Positions 1 to 12,629 of a DNA stretch of 64,000 bases are shown in pieces (position 1 is the first letter of the stretch; each line of letters begins with the position of its first letter). The position numbers and the translations under genes are program-made. The stretch is from Scilla litardierei (Eukaryota > Streptophyta > Magnoliopsida > Asparagales > Asparagaceae). The notes under the pieces are model-generated. The model was not told the DNA's origin, did no database searches, and saw only the letters and a program-made list of their open reading frames with translations. Location of the stretch: contig CM061140.1 in NCBI GenBank assembly GCA_030789695.1, positions 168,478,319 through 168,542,318 of the forward strand, in the 5' to 3' direction.

Positions 1-3000
1 AGAGTTAAAAAAACCCAGAAATCCAGTGTTGGTTAAAGATACATAATGCCAAGAGGCAATACAAATGAAAACAAGAAAAAAAACTACATAGGATTTCACT
101 CTCCATTTTGGCACAATCCAACCCAACTTCCAAACACACTGCAATTGCCCAATTCAGAGACAGCAAAGACAATAATGCATATGCTGATACAAATGAAAAA
201 AATCACATTTCATAGATAGCTGCAAGACCCATGTGTATAGAAAAAACATTACATCCATATGTGGGGAAAGAAACAGAATGCCAAGAGGCAAAACAAAATG
301 AAAACAGGATAAAAAATTGCATAGGCTTTCACTCTCAAGTTTGCCACAATCCAACCCAACTTCCATACACACTATAATTGCCCAATCCAGAGATAGCCAT
401 GCCAACAATGTATGTGCTGCTACAAATGAAAAAAATTCCAAGTTCATAAAACCAATAAAACCATAGATGGTGAAAGATACAGAATGCCAAGAGCCATAAC
501 AAAATGAAAGAAGAAAAAAATTACATAGGCATTCACTGTCCAGTTTGCACAGTCCAACCCACCTTCCACACCAACTTCATATAGTATTTCACTCATAAGC
601 CCTCAGATATATTTATTTTTCCATTTCCTCATCTGGTTGCTTGGCAATGGCTCCTTCATTATGTACCCCCACATTCCCAAGGCATGAAGTGAAGCCAACC
701 AAGCCCGGTGCAGCTCAAGCTATTACACCATAGTATAAAAAATCCCAATTCACACATGGTGCAGATTGCCAAATTACAATAAATATCCATCTCAAACCAT
801 TTCATTGCCTACTAACCAACTCACAAAAGACATTGCATTTAGATTCTGAACCAACTCGGGGAATGAAGGATCCTAATTGCCAGCCTTCCAGCATGAGTTA
901 TATTCAATAATCCCCATTATCATCATTGGGCTATTTGATCTAAATTACCAAATGTAATGATAGCAACGATGCAGAGCAAAAAATTCCAATACACAGGCAA
1001 ATCAGTTTTTCCCCAGTGACACAGCCTACGTAGGGCCAAAATCCCCAGGAAACCATATAAACAACATATCCATCACATGTTGCAATGGCCCAAGGAAGAG
1101 ACAGCAAAGATACCAATGGATGTGATGCTACAAATGAAAAAAATCCCATTTCATATATAGCAAAAACCCCAGAGTATATAAATACCAAGAAATACATTGT
1201 GGGTGAAAGATACAGCAGGCCAATAGCCAAAACATAATGAAACTAGAAAAAAATTGCATATTCACTGAGTCTCCAGTTTGCCAGATTCCAACCAAACTTC
1301 CACACACACTCCAATTGCCAAATTCAGGGAATGCAAAGAAACCAGTGCATGTGATGGTACAAATGAAAAAAATCCTATTTCATAGACAGCAAAGACCCCA
1401 GAGTATATAAACAAAAATACATTGTGGGTGAAAGATACAGCAGGCCAATAGCCAAAACAAAATGAAACTAGAAAAAAAATTGCATATTCACTGGGACTCC
1501 AGTTTGCCAGAATCCAACCCAACTTCCACACACACTCCACTTGCCCAATTTAGTGAATGCAAAGAAACATATGCATGTGCTTTTACAAATGAAAAAATCC
1601 CATTTCATAAACAGCAAAGACCCCAGAGTATATAAAAACCAAGAAATACAGTGTTGGTGAAAGATACAGGAGGCCAACAGCCAAAACAAAATGAAACTAT
1701 AAATAATTGCATATTCAATTAGTCTCCAGTTGGCCAGCATCCACCCCACCTTCCAAACACACTCCAATTGCCAAATTCAAGGAATGCAAAGAAACCACTG
1801 CTTGTGATGCTACAAATGAAAAAAAATCACATTTCATAGATAGCAAAGCCCCCAGTGTATATAAAAAAAGAAATACATTGTGGGTGAAAGATACAACATG
1901 CCAATAGCCAAAACAAAATGAAACTAGAAAAAATTGCATATTCACTGAGTCTCCAGTTTGCCAGAATCCAAACCAACTTCCACACACACTCCACTTGCCC
2001 AATTCAGGAATGCAAAGAAACATATGCATGTGAGTATACAAATGAAAAAAAAATCTCATTTCAAGACAGCAAAGACACCAGTGTATATAAAAACCAAGAA
2101 ATACATTGTTAGTGAAAGATATAGCAGGCAAATAGCCAAAACAAAATGAAACTATAAAAAATTGCATATTCAATTAGTCTCCAGTTGGCCAGCATCCACC
2201 CCACCTTCCAAACACACTCCAATTGCCAAATTCAGTGAATGCAAAGAAACCATTGCATGTGATGCTACTAATGAAAAAAATCCCATTTCATAGACAGCAA
2301 AGCCCCCAGAGTATATAAAAACAAAGAAATACATTGTGGGTGAAAGATACAACAGGCCAATAGCCAAAACAAAATGAAACTAGAAAAAAATTGCATATTC
2401 ACCGAGTCTCCAGTTTGCCAGAATCCAAACCAACTTCCACACACACTCCACTTGCCCAATTCAGGGAATGCAAAGAAACATATGCAAGTGAGTATACAAA
2501 TGAAAAAAATCTCATTTCATAGACAGCAAAGACCACCGAGTATATAAAAACCAAGAAATACATTGTTGGTAAAAGATATAGCAGGCAAATAGCCAAAACA
2601 AAATGAAACTATAAAAAATTGCAAATTCAATTAGTCTCCAGTTGGCCAGCATCCACCCCACCTTCCAAACACACTCCAATTGCAAAATTCAGGGAATGCA
2701 AAGAAACCACTGCAGGTGATGCTACAAATGAAAAACAAATCTCATTTCATAGACAGCAAAGACCCCAGAGTAAATAAAAACAAAGAAATACATTGTTGGT
2801 GAAAGATACAGCAGGCCACTAGCCAAAACAAAATGAAACTATAAAAAATAGCATATTCACCGAGTCTCTAGTTTGCAAAATCCAACCTAACTTCCACACA
2901 CACTCCACTTGCCCAATTCAAGGAATGCATAGAAACATATGCATGTGCTTCTACAAATGAAAAAAAATCCATATTCACTGAGACTCCAGTTTGCCAGAAT

Positions 3001-3300
3001 GCAACCCAACTTCCACACACACTCAACTTGCCCAATTCAGGGAATGCAAAGAAACATATGCATGTGAGTAAACAAATGAAAAAAAAATCCCATTTCATAG
3101 ACAACAAAGCCCCCAAAGTATATAAAACCCAAGAAATACATTGTTGGTGAAAGATACAGCATGCAAATAGCTAAAACAAAATGAAACTATTAAAAAGTCT
3201 CCAGTTTGTTAGAATCCAACCCAACTTCCACACACACTCCAATTGGCCAATTCAACTGAAAAATTCCAATTTCATAGACAGCAAAGACCCCATAGTATAT
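1..3300. repeat. degenerate 228-bp tandem repeat block
   Basis: The motif ctccagtttgcca recurs at about 1271, 1497, 1724, 1951, 2179, 2408, 2636 and 2866, a spacing of 226-230 bp. Two later copies at 2985 and 3199 are shortened. Earlier, more diverged monomers begin near 97, 333 and 540. Two monomer types alternate: one reads ttggccagcatccacccc (1724, 2179, 2636), the other ttgccagaatccaa (1497, 1951, 2408), giving a dimeric period of about 455 bp. The short open frames here repeat with the monomer and look like no protein. I infer a satellite-like array or transposon subterminal repeat. Confidence 0.85.
448..1108 (+). repeat. duplicated block, copy 1
   Basis: About 660 bp that recurs at 3302-3988 in the same orientation with scattered substitutions and small indels. 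Shared landmarks include accaataaaaccatag at the left end, tcatatagtatttca in the middle and acatgttgcaatggccc at the right end. The two copies bracket the best-ordered part of the 228-bp array, so the array either expanded between them or the whole unit is a larger repeat of about 2.87 kb. Confidence 0.8.
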
Positions 3301-3301
3301 T

Positions 3302-3988
3302 AAAACCAATAAAACCATAGGTGGTGAAGGATACAGAATGCCAAGAGCCATAACAAAATGAAAGAAGAAAAAAATTACATCGGCAAAAAAATTACATAGG
3401 CATTCACTCTCCGGTTTGCCACAGTCCAACCCAACTTCCACACCAACTTCATATAGTATTTCAATCATAAGCCCTCATATATATTTATTTTTCCATTTCC
3501 CCATCTGGTTGCTTGGCAATGGCTCCTTCATTATATACCCCCACATTCCCAAGGCATGCCGTGAAGCCAACCAAGCCCACTTCAGCTCAAGCTATTACAC
3601 CATAGTAAAAAAATCTCAATTCACACATGGTGTAGATTGCCAAATTACAGTAAAAATCCATCTCAAACCATTTCATTACCTACTAACCAACTCACAAAAG
3701 ACATTGCATTCAGATTCTGAATCAACTTGGGGAATGAAGGATCCTAATTGCCAGCCTTTCAACATGAGTTATATTCAATAAGCACCATTATTATCGTTGG
3801 GCTATTTGATCTAAATTACCAAATATCCTGATAGCTACAATGCAGAGCATAAAATTCCAATACACCGATAAATCAGTTTTGTTCCCAGTCACAAGCCTAC
3901 ATTGGCCAAAATCCCCAAGAAACCAGATAAACAACATATCCATCACATGTTGCAATGGCCCAAAGCAGAGACAACAAAGATACCAAAG
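3302..3988 (+). repeat. duplicated block, copy 2
   Basis: Second copy of the 448-1108 block. It carries an 18-bp-scale local duplication (ttacatcggcaaaaaaattacatagg) that copy 1 lacks. No coding signal is evident. Confidence 0.8.
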
Positions 3989-4348
3989 TAACTAAATGAC
4001 CAAGGCATTCCACAAAAATTTATGTCACACATGCAGCAGATGGCCAAGATACACAACAACTCCACCATCAATGTACAATAGCCTAATGCACACACATCAA
4101 ATAAGACATAGTAATTAAAATACTTAGTCATGCATGAAGTATATACATAAACATGAACTACACCACACATAAACTTACTTCTCACATTAAACTGCCATGA
4201 CATAAGCAACCCCACATCCAAAACAACAGTTTCAAGAGTGAACTGCCACACTCTCAATCACTGCATCCATATTATACAAAACCCCAGTTTCACACCAAAT
4301 GTTAACGTATTCGTCTTAACATGACATCCCATTGTTACTTCATAAATA
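3989..4348. other. AT-rich spacer, no gene seen
   Basis: About 360 bp of AT-rich sequence between the repeat block and the 3' end of the Myb/SANT-like pseudogene. It would be the 3' flank or 3' UTR of that minus-strand gene. I see no motif I can name. Confidence 0.5.
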
Positions 4349-5489
4349 TCAGTCTTCATCCTCGACATCCCCTTCTCCTCCCGCCTCAGCCTGAGCCCTC
4401 TCAATCTCAGCCACCTTCTTCGCAACATATCTCTTCCTTGTCGCATCGGGCATATTGACAAATCTCCGACCATCTCTATCATTCTTACTAAGTTTTATGT
4501 ACACTGCATCCAAGACGTCGTCTGCATAATCGGTTAGTGAATACAAATATGTAGAAAGATCTGCACGCCAATGGGTGTGGGAGAACTCTATGGCTTGGGA
4601 CACCTCTCTAACATTATCAACCATTTCCTGTATTAGTTTGGGATTATCTTTTAATCGCAGTCTACGCATTTTCTTTTTTCCCACGGAGTGTGTGCTTGCA
4701 TGCCTAGTCACCGGCGGAGATGGCCCCGTTGACCCAGTTTTAGGGATGTCGGGATAAGCATCATAGTCGGTCGATGCTTGCAAGAATGGTGTCAGACTTG
4801 CCTGCTCTCATTCACCTTCATTAAATGCGCCCCCAAATGTGTGATACACAGTCTTACCACAATCCCCCTTCACGGCGACGTCCCCTATGATCAACGTAAG
4901 ATCATCCAGCCATGGTAAGAGCTAGTTGACATAATCTTTCAGCCTATAATTTGCCTGCAGTTATAATGAATCAAATAGTACGAAGGTTTAAATGAAGTAA
5001 TTAAATTGAATTTTCAGAGATGCGTAAATGAGAAGTTAATATCGCGGCCCAGGTGGCATAAATTTCAGGGTCCAGTTCTATCATTTGCTTCTCATCTGAC
5101 CACCCAGCCCCACTGATTTCTTTGCAAGACAATACATCAGAAAGTCGCCTAGCAAGACCTTTCATATGATTCTTCATATGCTGGCTTATGTAGGTCGTGC
5201 CAAACACGGAGTATATATGTACATCTTCAGATGTGAATGCCATCCATTTGAACGTCTTGTCGGCTTTATTGCCTTGCCTTGCTTGGTCCACCAGGAAAGG
5301 TATTAATGCCATATTATGCTCACCTAGCCACACTTTATTCGTCGTGCTAGTTTTGGATTGTTTCTTACTTTTTTTTGGGACTGGACACTGATACCTCCAT
5401 GTCCTCATCCTGGCGACCCGACTTCCTTGATGAGTCACTTCCTCCTGTTGTGCCTTGCCTGCTTTGTGATGAAGAAGTCGCAAAAGCAC
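4349..5489 (-). pseudogene. Myb/SANT-like domain protein, decayed
   Basis: The minus strand encodes a Myb/SANT-like DNA-binding domain of the plant family found in L10-interacting-MYB-like proteins and in PIF/Harbinger-associated proteins. Visible landmarks in the first part (5489-5001) are a tryptophan near KVWLGEHN, the QARQGNKADKTFKW segment, a KNHMK segment, the conserved SGAGWSDEKQMIELD block and ATWAAILTSH. A second exon probably starts at 4954 after a ctgcag acceptor and runs to 4349; it holds a basic patch (GKKKMRRLRLK) and an acidic C-terminus. In that exon the frame upstream of QASTDYDAYPDIP is cut by a TAG (in YVN-stop-LLPW) and a TGA (after NEGE). No clear splice donor remains for the first part. 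I infer a dead copy of a transposon-associated or host Myb/SANT gene; which of the two is open. Confidence 0.7.
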
Positions 5490-5639
5490 TTTGTGTTACC
5501 TTGCTTGTAAAAGGTGGGATTGCTCCACTGTCACGGTCTGTTTTCGATCGTACGCTTTGTCGTGCACGTAGTCTTGTTCGTGCACCTATTTATTTTAGAC
5601 TTTGTTTGTATCCGAACCCTATAGTATAATATGACGTTG

Positions 5640-8000
5640 TGACCCTCTCGAAGAGTATTAAATTGTGGAATTATTTTGGAACGTCATTTCACGGGTCATT
5701 CTCCCACGATTTGACTTTGTTTGATGAGACGTCGCGATTTTCACTTTTGTCGTGAGGCCTTTCTATTATTAGTTTCGTTTCTCGTCGTCGAAATTGTGAT
5801 CCGTCTTCTTTGTTATGTTTTTCTCGTCGGTACGGTCATCCCAATATTTATCTTATAATTTTAGAGCCCAGTTTGACCCACTTTCACTGTTTTGCCCAAC
5901 CTATTATATTTTAACCCTAAGTTTCACATAGTATTTTGTCCCCTAATATATTTTTATTAATAATAATATCATCCTAATATTATTTTGACTTAGCCCTATG
6001 CATTGGTCGCATACAAACGCTGGTGAGAGAGAGAGTGAGGGCTTTATTGCTATTCTTTTTGTTATAACAAATTTTTAAAACAAAACAAACCCTAAAACAA
6101 CTAACCCTATAAGCCCTAGACCCTACCCACGTGTTGTGCCCCTCTCCTCTATAAAACAACCTAGGGCTTTAGCTTTTATCTCCCAGCAACGCAAAACAAA
6201 AAAATCGCAGCCGCCGCCCTAAATATTTTCGCACGCATCAAGGGCCCGAGCGCCGCTCTCTTTCCTTCTCCCTCTCCGACCTCGCACGGCGACCCATCCC
6301 CATCGCCTCGACCTCTTCCACCCTTCTCCGGCTTTCCCTGACCGCTGTGGTCACCGGAGCTCCGCCCCTAGGCGCCAGAATCTCCCGCAGCAGCCGCTGC
6401 AGTTCGCAGCAGCAGCCGCAGCAAGCAGCAGCGGCTGTTACCGCTGCTGCCGCCGCCACAGCCGCTGCCCGCGCCCCCTCCGGCGTCCCCGCGATCCCCT
6501 CTAACCGCTGCGCCTCCATGGCAGCCCCTGCTGGCCTCCATTGCCTCTGAAACAGCGAGCCCCCGTTGTTTTGCTTCTAACGATGTTTCGACACGTCGTC
6601 TCGCCTCCTCGTCGCTCACCCTCGCTGTTGGGTTCTTCCGACAGCCCCTACCTCTCCTAGACGTGTTTCTTGATGTCACTATCAGTCCCCTATGACGCTC
6701 AACGTCGTAGTCTTCGTGTACGTCAACCCGTTCGTCCCCGTTCGTTGTTACGGCTTCCCGTGAGCCGTAGAACGTCTCACGATCACTTTGCTCACTGTTT
6801 GGAATCTTCTCGCTGATCTGGTCACTGTCCAAGGATTGGCGATCGTAGGAATATATTTTAGAATCTGGAATTAGGAGCGTTCTCTTATTCCAACCACTGG
6901 CGTCCAGTGTAGCTCTCGCGTCGTGTAAGGGTAATTTTCTGATCACTTAGGACCCCCAACCAATGCATGCTAATCAAGATAAAAATCAGTATTTTAATTA
7001 CTTAAGTAAATCACTAATAAAGATAATTTAAACTGGGACTATAGGTTGGTGAATTCGAGCACATATGTAGATTGGACTGATTGGACGGTGTTTGCAGAAC
7101 GATTGATTGCAGGCAAGTGAAACTTGCCAAACATGTGTTTTAGGCCATGTCTTAGGCCATCCCCCGTTTTTAGCGTAAAAGAGACTAGGCGACGAAATGA
7201 TACTCACCTAGATGCAAATTTTAAGATCTAGCTTGACAACGAAGCTAGATCTGACACCCTGCCATGTCATTCATTCATTTTGCCTGTCACGTTTAATTTT
7301 CATATCTGTACGCATTTTACTTGTGCTCTGTCATGCCTGACACGTTTAAATTCCTTATCTGTACGCACTTAAATTATACTCTGCCATGCCATGCATCATA
7401 ACATGTCATTCCATGCTTGAATGTTGCATTCGTAGCACACGCTACGGTACTTCCTTGTTGAGGCTAGGCACATGCGTTGCAGGCACAACCCTAAGCCAAA
7501 TAAACTTCCTGGCTCGTGATTCAGAAGCGGGCTACATGTGTTGGTCAAAAGCCAATGCTCAATTACACGTGGAGGGGTAGGGTTAAGCGACCACTCAGCG
7601 TAGAAGTGTGCCCATACAGTCACTTCAGCTGTAAGGCATAAACTCTGTGCACGACGTGTTTACTTGTCTTGTAAATCCATTTGAATGTTTAGTAGCTTTG
7701 CTACCTTGTCATGTCATACTTGTTGCACTTTATTACTTATTGCATTCATATATTAAACGGCCATGTCATCGCATACTTTTAGAACTGCTAGGTTGTGCCC
7801 TTTCTTTTTAGTTTCCTTGCACAAGTCTCTTGTAGACTTACTGACATGCGTCCTCGTCTCTTTTGGGTGTCGCATGTTAGTTGCCGAGCCAGAGCCCGTT
7901 GCTGTGGGCGAGGAGTTTGTTGACATTGAGCATGGGTCCACTATTGACGTGGAGTACGAGGACACCGGCGACTAGTCGTAGAGACTTCTTCATCCAACCT
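5640..8000 (+). mobile_element. LTR-like remnant, family copy 1
   Basis: The segment 7115-7245 (ggcaagtgaaacttgcca, then gcgtaaaagagactaggcgacgaaatgat and tagcttgacaacgaagcta) and the segment 7515-7975 match 13494-13635 and 13765-14445 in order and orientation, at clearly less than full identity. A TATA-like box (6150) followed by a C-rich leader precedes them, as at 13067 in the other copy. This is the layout of a promoter-bearing LTR. Ends are not defined. The GC-rich stretch 6195-6560 (CCG and CAG runs) would be transcribed leader and I do not call it coding. Confidence 0.5.
6150..6156 (+). promoter_or_regulatory. TATA-like box of LTR copy 1
   Basis: The heptamer tataaaa follows a pyrimidine-rich stretch and precedes a leader rich in CCT and CCG. 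It has the same position relative to the shared LTR segments as the box at 13067. Confidence 0.45.
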
Positions 8001-10140
8001 CCAAATTGAGTGATTTTCGTTTCATTTCGAATCTGAGAACTTCATCTTCATTTTCCAGAGAAGTTTGCTCTATTCAAGGAGAAGTTTGGATGTGTTTGGG
8101 CTTCAAAAGTGGAGAAAAACTCCCTTTCTTTCCTTGTTTTTATTATATTTGTATTATGTTTTGTAATTAAACGATGTTTGTATTAATGAAAATTGTCGCT
8201 TTATTTACCAAACTTGGCTAAGGTACTGTGAGTGTGTTGTGTGGAAGTTAGTGTTGCTAGGATCTTTGCTTTCATGTCTCCATAATTTGTGTAATTATCG
8301 AAACCGTTAAATACATTGATTTCTTCATTTTTTTGAAATATGCACAATTTGTAGAGGAATCCGCTTAGGATGACATGCAGCGAGGCATCATCTACGTGCA
8401 TCAATCCGTAGAGGAGCCCAAGGAGGGTGATGAACCGCGGGGTTCATCTTTTATATTTTATTATTCAAAGAAATCAATTGTTTTTACGATTATCTTTTTA
8501 ATTGAAAATCATCGTTTTTAAAAGCTTTATCATCCGATCCTCATACCTTGGCATGGATGTTGGATTGAGAATCTATGAAGAATGAATAGCATAACCTACT
8601 GTAACACTAACGGAAGCACAACACACACACGCTTGTTATAAATCATATTTTCACGTTCACGATATTCTATTTTCGTAAAAAAATCTTAAAACGACTTTTA
8701 CATCACGTAAAACCTAATCAAAAATCGCCTTCGAAGGGTGGTTCACCTCTCATTAAATAATTTTTCTCGCTTAATTTTAAATTGCGAAACTTGTAGCTAC
8801 CTTGTCCCTGAGGAATACGATCATGGACTCACTAGGTTTAGTACTTGACCGACTTCATATACTTGGGAATATCAGTGCATCTTTTTGGACCAGTCAGCGA
8901 CTCCCCTCCCCGAACTCCCCTGTCGCTTCGCAACGAAGAGGTGAGGGCGCCACATATTAATACAATAGTAAAATACGTATTTGAATACGTATTTAAATGC
9001 GTATACGTATAGGCTAATCATAATAAATTGTTTATAAATCGTACAGACCTCAGAAAAATACGAGACCTGTCCCAGAAAATCAGAAACGACGAAATGAACT
9101 CATTGACATTGGTTTCATCGCCAAAAGGCAAGTATATCTCCCACAATGATTTTTCATAGGCAAAACTTAATAAAGCTAACATCGCTTTAAAATTTATATC
9201 TTGATATTTTCACGTACACTTACGAGAAAAATATATGTTGTAGTACTAGTTAATACGATCGTTTTGACCCCTTGTTGAAAGATTCTGACGTACGGTTTGC
9301 CCTAAATAAATCTTTGAACATATGTCGTAAAAATGTTTTCTTGAGTTAAAATTAGTTTTTGGCCCTTTTAAATTGTTTAAAAATGCTTAATAATTATTTA
9401 ACAATCTTGAAAACTATCTACTAGCCTTAGAAAAATATTTTTAGCTAACTTAAACTCATTTGCTTAGTTAAAACCATTTCTTGCTCATTCTCTTATACTA
9501 TTACGTATTTTCACGTTTTCATTTAATTGTTGAGTCGTGAAGTCGTGATTTTTTGTGAGGATATTATACGGACTATTGAGACACCATGGAACCATTGTAT
9601 GCATCTAATGATGCAAATTAACTTAATATAAATGAATGAAAGATGGAACTTTAATATAAATGAATGGAAGATGGAACTTCAATATAAATAGATCATGACA
9701 CCATAATTGGTGACCGTTATCCACCCAACGTCACAAAAAAGGACCCAGGAGGTTTATAAGTAGAGGATGTTCGAACTCCCAAGGTACGAGATCCAATATA
9801 TAGACTCTACATACTTCTTACATTTCTTCCACAAAAGAGCTTGCGACGCCAGATCTGAGACGAACCACCGTGGGTCGATCTCAGCTGCTTCAAGCTCCAT
9901 CTTTTCCTTAAGTTCCTATTCTAACTTAAGCATCGGATGGGATTTGGGTCGGAATCCAGATCCGACCCCCTGACGCTTCCTTGTGGTGTAGATCTTCTAG
10001 TCTAGACCCTATGCGAGGGTCATTGCAGAGCTTCTCAGCCTCGATCGATCGATACACGAACCGCTCGAGGGTCGATCGAGCATCGCAAGTCAACCATCAT
10101 CCATCAACGTCCTTGGTTCTTTCAACCTAGGGTCCCACTC
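8001..10140. other. degraded retroelement sequence, no gene seen
   Basis: The stretch 8790-8870 reads cttgtagctaccttgtccctgaggaatacga and continues with actcactaggtttagtacttgaccgac. This resembles a sequence commonly seen around the LTR end of gypsy elements of the Athila/Tat group. A short direct repeat (aatataaatgaatg...agatggaactt) occurs three times near 9625-9690, and a TATA-like tttataagtagagg lies near 9751. No intact open frame and no recognisable protein are present. Confidence 0.35.
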
Positions 10141-10169
10141 AACCGGCTGACAAGGCTCCTGTAAGGGAC

Positions 10170-10600
10170 CCTGAGGGGCTACACACACACTAAAGGGGGG
10201 GTGAATAGTGTAATGGTAAGCAAAGTGCTTAATTAAAGGTTACTGAAATTATATCACAATAAGCAGCAGAAATTAACCAGAGTGCTCAACAACAACAAAT
10301 GCAAACATACGGATTTTACCCTGGTTTCCCAAAACTTGGGTACGTCCAGCCACACCAATATTCACTATAATTCCCACACAGAGAAGTGAATACAATCTCA
10401 CACGGAGATACCTCACATAGAGGATTTGGATTCTCACACAGAGAAATCCTTACTCTCACACAGAGAGACCTCATACAGAGGATTTGTTCTATCATACAGA
10501 AAGAACCAAACTCTCACAAAGAGAGTAACTCCCACAAAGAGAGTAACTAATTTCCACAAAGAGAATTAGGGGTATCACAAAGGTGAAACGAAATAACACT
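10170..10600. repeat. short imperfect repeats (cacacagagag)
   Basis: Begins with cactaaagggggggtgaatag, a start common to a class of plant repetitive elements, then holds a run of imperfect copies of a cacacagagagatcc-like unit between about 10375 and 10580. The function is unknown to me. Confidence 0.5.
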
Positions 10601-11019
10601 TACCTATGCCTTGATATGATCTTACCAATGTGAAGAAGAAGGCATGCAAGTGAAACTCAAGTGCTTGAGATGAGGCTTTGAATGCACTTGATGATCTTTC
10701 TCTCTTCTAGGAATGAATCCTAACACTACTCACTTGAGTGTATGAAATGAAGAGAAGAAATATGTTCTCCAATAAAAGGAATGAGATTGAAATCCCTTGG
10801 AGAAATTCCCTAGAACTTAGATGCTATAGCATAAGATTGAAGCTCTAATGAGGGAATGTGAGAGATTAGGAGTGTCTATTGATTCACAAAGATATTCAAT
10901 ATTTTCCAAGAGTTCTAAATGAACTAAGCCAACTCCTCTATATATGAAGCCAAGAAGACCCCCATAAAACCAGCCAAAAACCCAAAGGGAAGAAATCTGC
11001 AACGGCTAGATTTTGGGCT

Positions 11020-12350
11020 GAAACGTCATAGACAGTCGACTGATGAACAAATGGCAGTCGACTGTCCAACGACTAAATAATTCCATATGGCTATAATCTG
11101 AGCCACGACAGTCGACTGTAGAAGACTACACACAGTCGACTGTATATCCTTCATCAGGCGACTGTTGTAGGTGATGGAAAAAACATAGAGATGAAATTTC
11201 ACAGGCGACTGTAAATATACAAGCGACTGTGAAAACTTCATCAGTCGACTGTCTTGCAAATTGGGATGAAGTCCAGAAAATGCAAGATGTGCACAGTCGA
11301 CTGTCGACCAATTCACATGCGACTGTAGAAACACATGCGATTGTAAATTAAACACCAATCGACTGATGCAAAAAGCTCAAGAAGAGTCAATAAAAATGTT
11401 GACTTGAGCAGTGCACCACAGTCGACTGTAGAAGGCTCGACAGGTGACTGGAATCACCCAGTCGACTGTAATACCTTCATCAGGCGACTGTCGGAGAACC
11501 AGAGACTCCAATTGAGTCTTTGGACAAGATGAACCGATTGGATTGGATTCTATGATAATCCTTAGGCTCACTAAATGGTTAAATGCAAATGCACTGCAAA
11601 AATGACCATCTATCAAGCCATTACAATAATTCTAGACTCAAAAAGAGAAATGCAAGTAATAGAGATTACATATAACATCTCCTAGAGTCTAAGTCTTCTG
11701 TTGAATATTGGACTTCTCCATACTTGGTGTTAATGATGAGCAAACATAAATACTTGTGACTAATCCCCTATTTGCAGTTAATCCATTACCTAAGCATATC
11801 ATGAAGATCTATTAGTAACGGATGACACTCAAAGATAAATGGAAGCAAGAAAAGTGGATAGGATGATCAAAGATGGTGATTGCAGCTCCTAAAAAACTTC
11901 AAGCTCATACTTTGGAAAGAAGAGTTAGTTCTACAATGTAATCTTCTTTTTATCTACTAGTATGTAGCTTAGAAGTAGAACTTTGATGGAGTACACACAT
12001 TCATCTTCATTTCAGTCATAGGAAATTATTAGATCAATTTTCATTTGCCACCAATTCATATTTTCTCTAGAATGTGCAAAGTTTGACTCAGCAGTCGACT
12101 GCTGAACGTTTTACAGTCTCATGTCTCGAAACAATCGACTGTGTTTTGTTCTACAGTCGCCTGTTATGCACATATCTAATCAGTTGATTTTTGGGCTTCT
12201 AAGCTTTCACTTTATCAGGCGACTGATGTATGTTTCACAGGCCCCTGTCCAAGAGACAGTTGAATGTGATCTGTAAATCAGTCGCATGTCTATCATCTGC
12301 CTAATGATCAGTTCATTTGTTCTGGCCAGTCGACTGATGTAACGACTGCT
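11020..12350. repeat. scattered CAGTCGACTG palindrome family
   Basis: About ten exact copies of the 10-bp palindrome cagtcgactg lie here, for example near 11030, 11052, 11108, 11132, 11230, 11292, 11420, 11458, 12093 and 12329. One-base variants such as caggcgactg, caatcgactg and catgcgactg are also present. Spacing is irregular and the sequence between copies is not repeated, so this is dispersed motif enrichment and not a satellite. Confidence 0.8.
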
Positions 12351-12629
12351 TTTCATGTATCTGGATTTATTATAATATAATATATGTTTTGGTGGATTTT
12401 CTCCTCATGTGTGGTTTTCGTCTCCGTAGCTTTCATTTTCGATCGATTCGTCGTAATTTCTCGTTTCTTCCTTAGGATCGTCGATTTCGAAGTAAGTCAT
12501 TCGTGACGGGCTTCATAACGGTCGTATCTTACTATTAGATCAAGCCTAGGAGTCTTAGGAATCGATCCCGGAGCTCCGCGCTCCGTATCGGAACTTTTGG
12601 TGCACGTTAGCCGGTATGAGAAGGGGCAC

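Noticed and set aside
154..3116. Open frames of 60-150 codons in the satellite block
   Set aside because: They recur with the 228-bp monomer and vary between monomers by indels that break them. No protein-like conservation.
6238..6946. GC-rich open frames of 67-192 codons
   Set aside because: Alanine and arginine runs come from CCG and CAG repeats in an LTR leader; the frames overlap on both strands and show no domain.
11020..12350. CRISPR-like look of regularly recurring palindromes
   Set aside because: Spacing is irregular, repeats are only 10 bp, and the genome is a plant nuclear one.
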